Assembly: GCA_037074765.1 (NCBI GenBank)
Contig: JBAMDO010000080.1
Span: 1-64,000, forward strand
From: Mansonella perstans
Lineage: Eukaryota; Nematoda; Chromadorea; Rhabditida; Onchocercidae
Reading direction: 5' to 3'
Length of the DNA: 64,000 nt
The notes under the pieces are model-generated. The model was not told where the DNA came from, searched no databases, and saw nothing but the letters and a program-made list of their open reading frames with translations. This document shows, one piece after another, positions 62,861 through 64,000 of this stretch. Position numbers and translations under genes: made by a program. The stretch's first letter is position 1; the number at the start of each line of letters is the position of its first letter.

Positions 62861-62955
62861 GTTTATAAATTAGTTTTGATGTGTGAAAAGCGTTCAGTGA
62901 ATTCAAGATTTAAAACCACTGAAGATCAGTTGTTTTTTCACTAAAATTTAACGTT
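62861..62955. other. Kinase intron stub before duplication breakpoint
   Basis: About 95 bases follow the kinase exon 5 donor (GTTTATAA). They match neither copy of the duplication, and similarity to 55403 onward starts at about 62956, which marks the junction. Confidence 0.7.
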
Positions 62956-63435
62956 GAAAACTTCCCAAACTTTACGGATACAGTTCTGAAATAATTGCTG
63001 CAAAATATCCGATACGACAACTATGGAAAGTTTTTTTTTTTCGAAATCCAAAAACAAGTGTCAGAAACTGCTTGCACTCTTATCGAAGTAGTAAATAACA
63101 GTATACTTATTTGTCTCGTATTACGATGTGAATAACTTTCTAATGGAATTTCGAGGTAAATAGGCACCATGTAACTACCATATTGTTGCATCTTATTGCG
63201 TCAAGAAAATATTCTCATCAAATTCATGCGAAAATGTAAACGCACAGATAAAGATTCTTCTTCGCTATACTTTTGTATTTTTCGCTATTTCTAATAAATG
63301 TTGATAAGTTTTATAGAATCACACAATGGAGCAATTGTATATATATATTTTTTTTAATTATGGAAGAAGCAAAAAAGAGTAAACAGAACAAGCAACAAAC
63401 AAAAAGAACAAAAGTGTTAAAAAAGTCAATTTCTG

Positions 63436-63612
63436 CAATAAATTAGTCTTTCTTTAAGTGTAACAACATTTCCCAACTATTAAAGATATAAAAACAATAA
63501 ATTAGTCTTTCTTTAAGTGTAACAACATTTCCCAACTATTAAAGATATAAAAACAATAAATTAGTCTTTCTTTAAGTGTAACAACATTTCCCAACTATTA
63601 AAGATATAAAAA
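63436..63612. repeat. 59-bp tandem triplication in copy B
   Basis: CAATAAATTAGTCTTTCTTT starts at 63436, 63495 and 63554, and each unit runs through CCCAACTATTAAAGATATAAA. Copy A has only one unit (near 55880), with TTGG in place of TTAG, so the expansion came after the duplication. Confidence 0.95.
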
Positions 63613-63692
63613 AAGCATCAATTTTAGCGCATTACATCAACAGTCTTAACAATTGATTAAATCAAGAGAAATACATTTTCAGATGCATGTAT

Positions 63693-63896
<204 letters not shown>

Positions 63897-64000
63897 CTAA
63901 AAAATACAAATAAATTATTAAAAAGAAAACAAAAAATGAAGGAAAAAACTCTAGAAAATTCCTTTTACTGAAATGTGGATAATAAACTTTTGAGAAACAT

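Overview
This window comes from a eukaryotic nuclear genome, very probably a filarial (onchocercid/spirurid) nematode. It is strongly AT-rich with many A/T homopolymers. Its genes are split by many introns of 100 bp to several kb. Several start codons lie 20-65 nt after TTTTCAG/TTTTTAG-type acceptors, as expected for SL1 trans-splicing. The asparaginyl-tRNA synthetase is of the type known as a dominant antigen of filarial worms. The species cannot be fixed from sequence alone. All exon models below were built by hand from reading frame, splice signals and protein families.

Layout. 1-7541: no recognisable gene. 7542-13738 (+): transcription elongation factor ELL, 13 exons, complete. 13739-19626: non-coding, with a 75-bp tandem repeat. 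19627-24018 (+): RAB-1 GTPase, 7 exons, complete, with an LTR-like insertion in intron 4. 26295-29764 (+): secreted protein with two von Willebrand A domains, 10 exons. 30600-31740 (-): exon-like blocks of an unrecognised, possibly decayed gene. 32515-46505 (-): ELM2-SANT-C2H2 chromatin protein of the MIDEAS/TRERF1/SAEG-1 type, 17 exons. 46506-52245: mostly repeats. 52246-55375 (-): ARMT1/DUF89 carbohydrate phosphatase, 10 exons, with decayed copies of its last exon on both sides of the working one. 56021-60350 (-): asparaginyl-tRNA synthetase, 11 exons with one frameshift. 61045-62860 (+): 5' part of a TTBK-like kinase. 62956-64000: duplicate of the AsnRS 3' end and its flank.

How the genes relate. 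They are ordinary cellular genes in the main: transcription (ELL), chromatin (MIDEAS-like), ER-Golgi traffic (RAB-1), extracellular matrix or adhesion (vWA), metabolite repair (ARMT1) and translation (AsnRS). AsnRS and ARMT1 are colinear, 645 bp apart, and could share a transcript. AsnRS and the kinase are divergent.

The most notable signal is a family of three 630-700 bp LTR-like insertions (21665-22316, 51362-52059, 58316-58944). Each starts TG, ends CA and is flanked by a perfect 5-bp target duplication. In the two younger copies, tandem units contain the nematode SL1 spliced-leader 22-mer in minus orientation. It is exact twice in one copy and has 1-2 changes in the other. This is a spliced leader captured inside a mobile element, well downstream of a TATATAAA box. 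A second theme is quality: AsnRS, the kinase, ARMT1 and the unrecognised gene each carry a one-base break that an extra base in a short homopolymer would repair. This suggests either assembly error or recent decay. The right end of the window is also rearranged.
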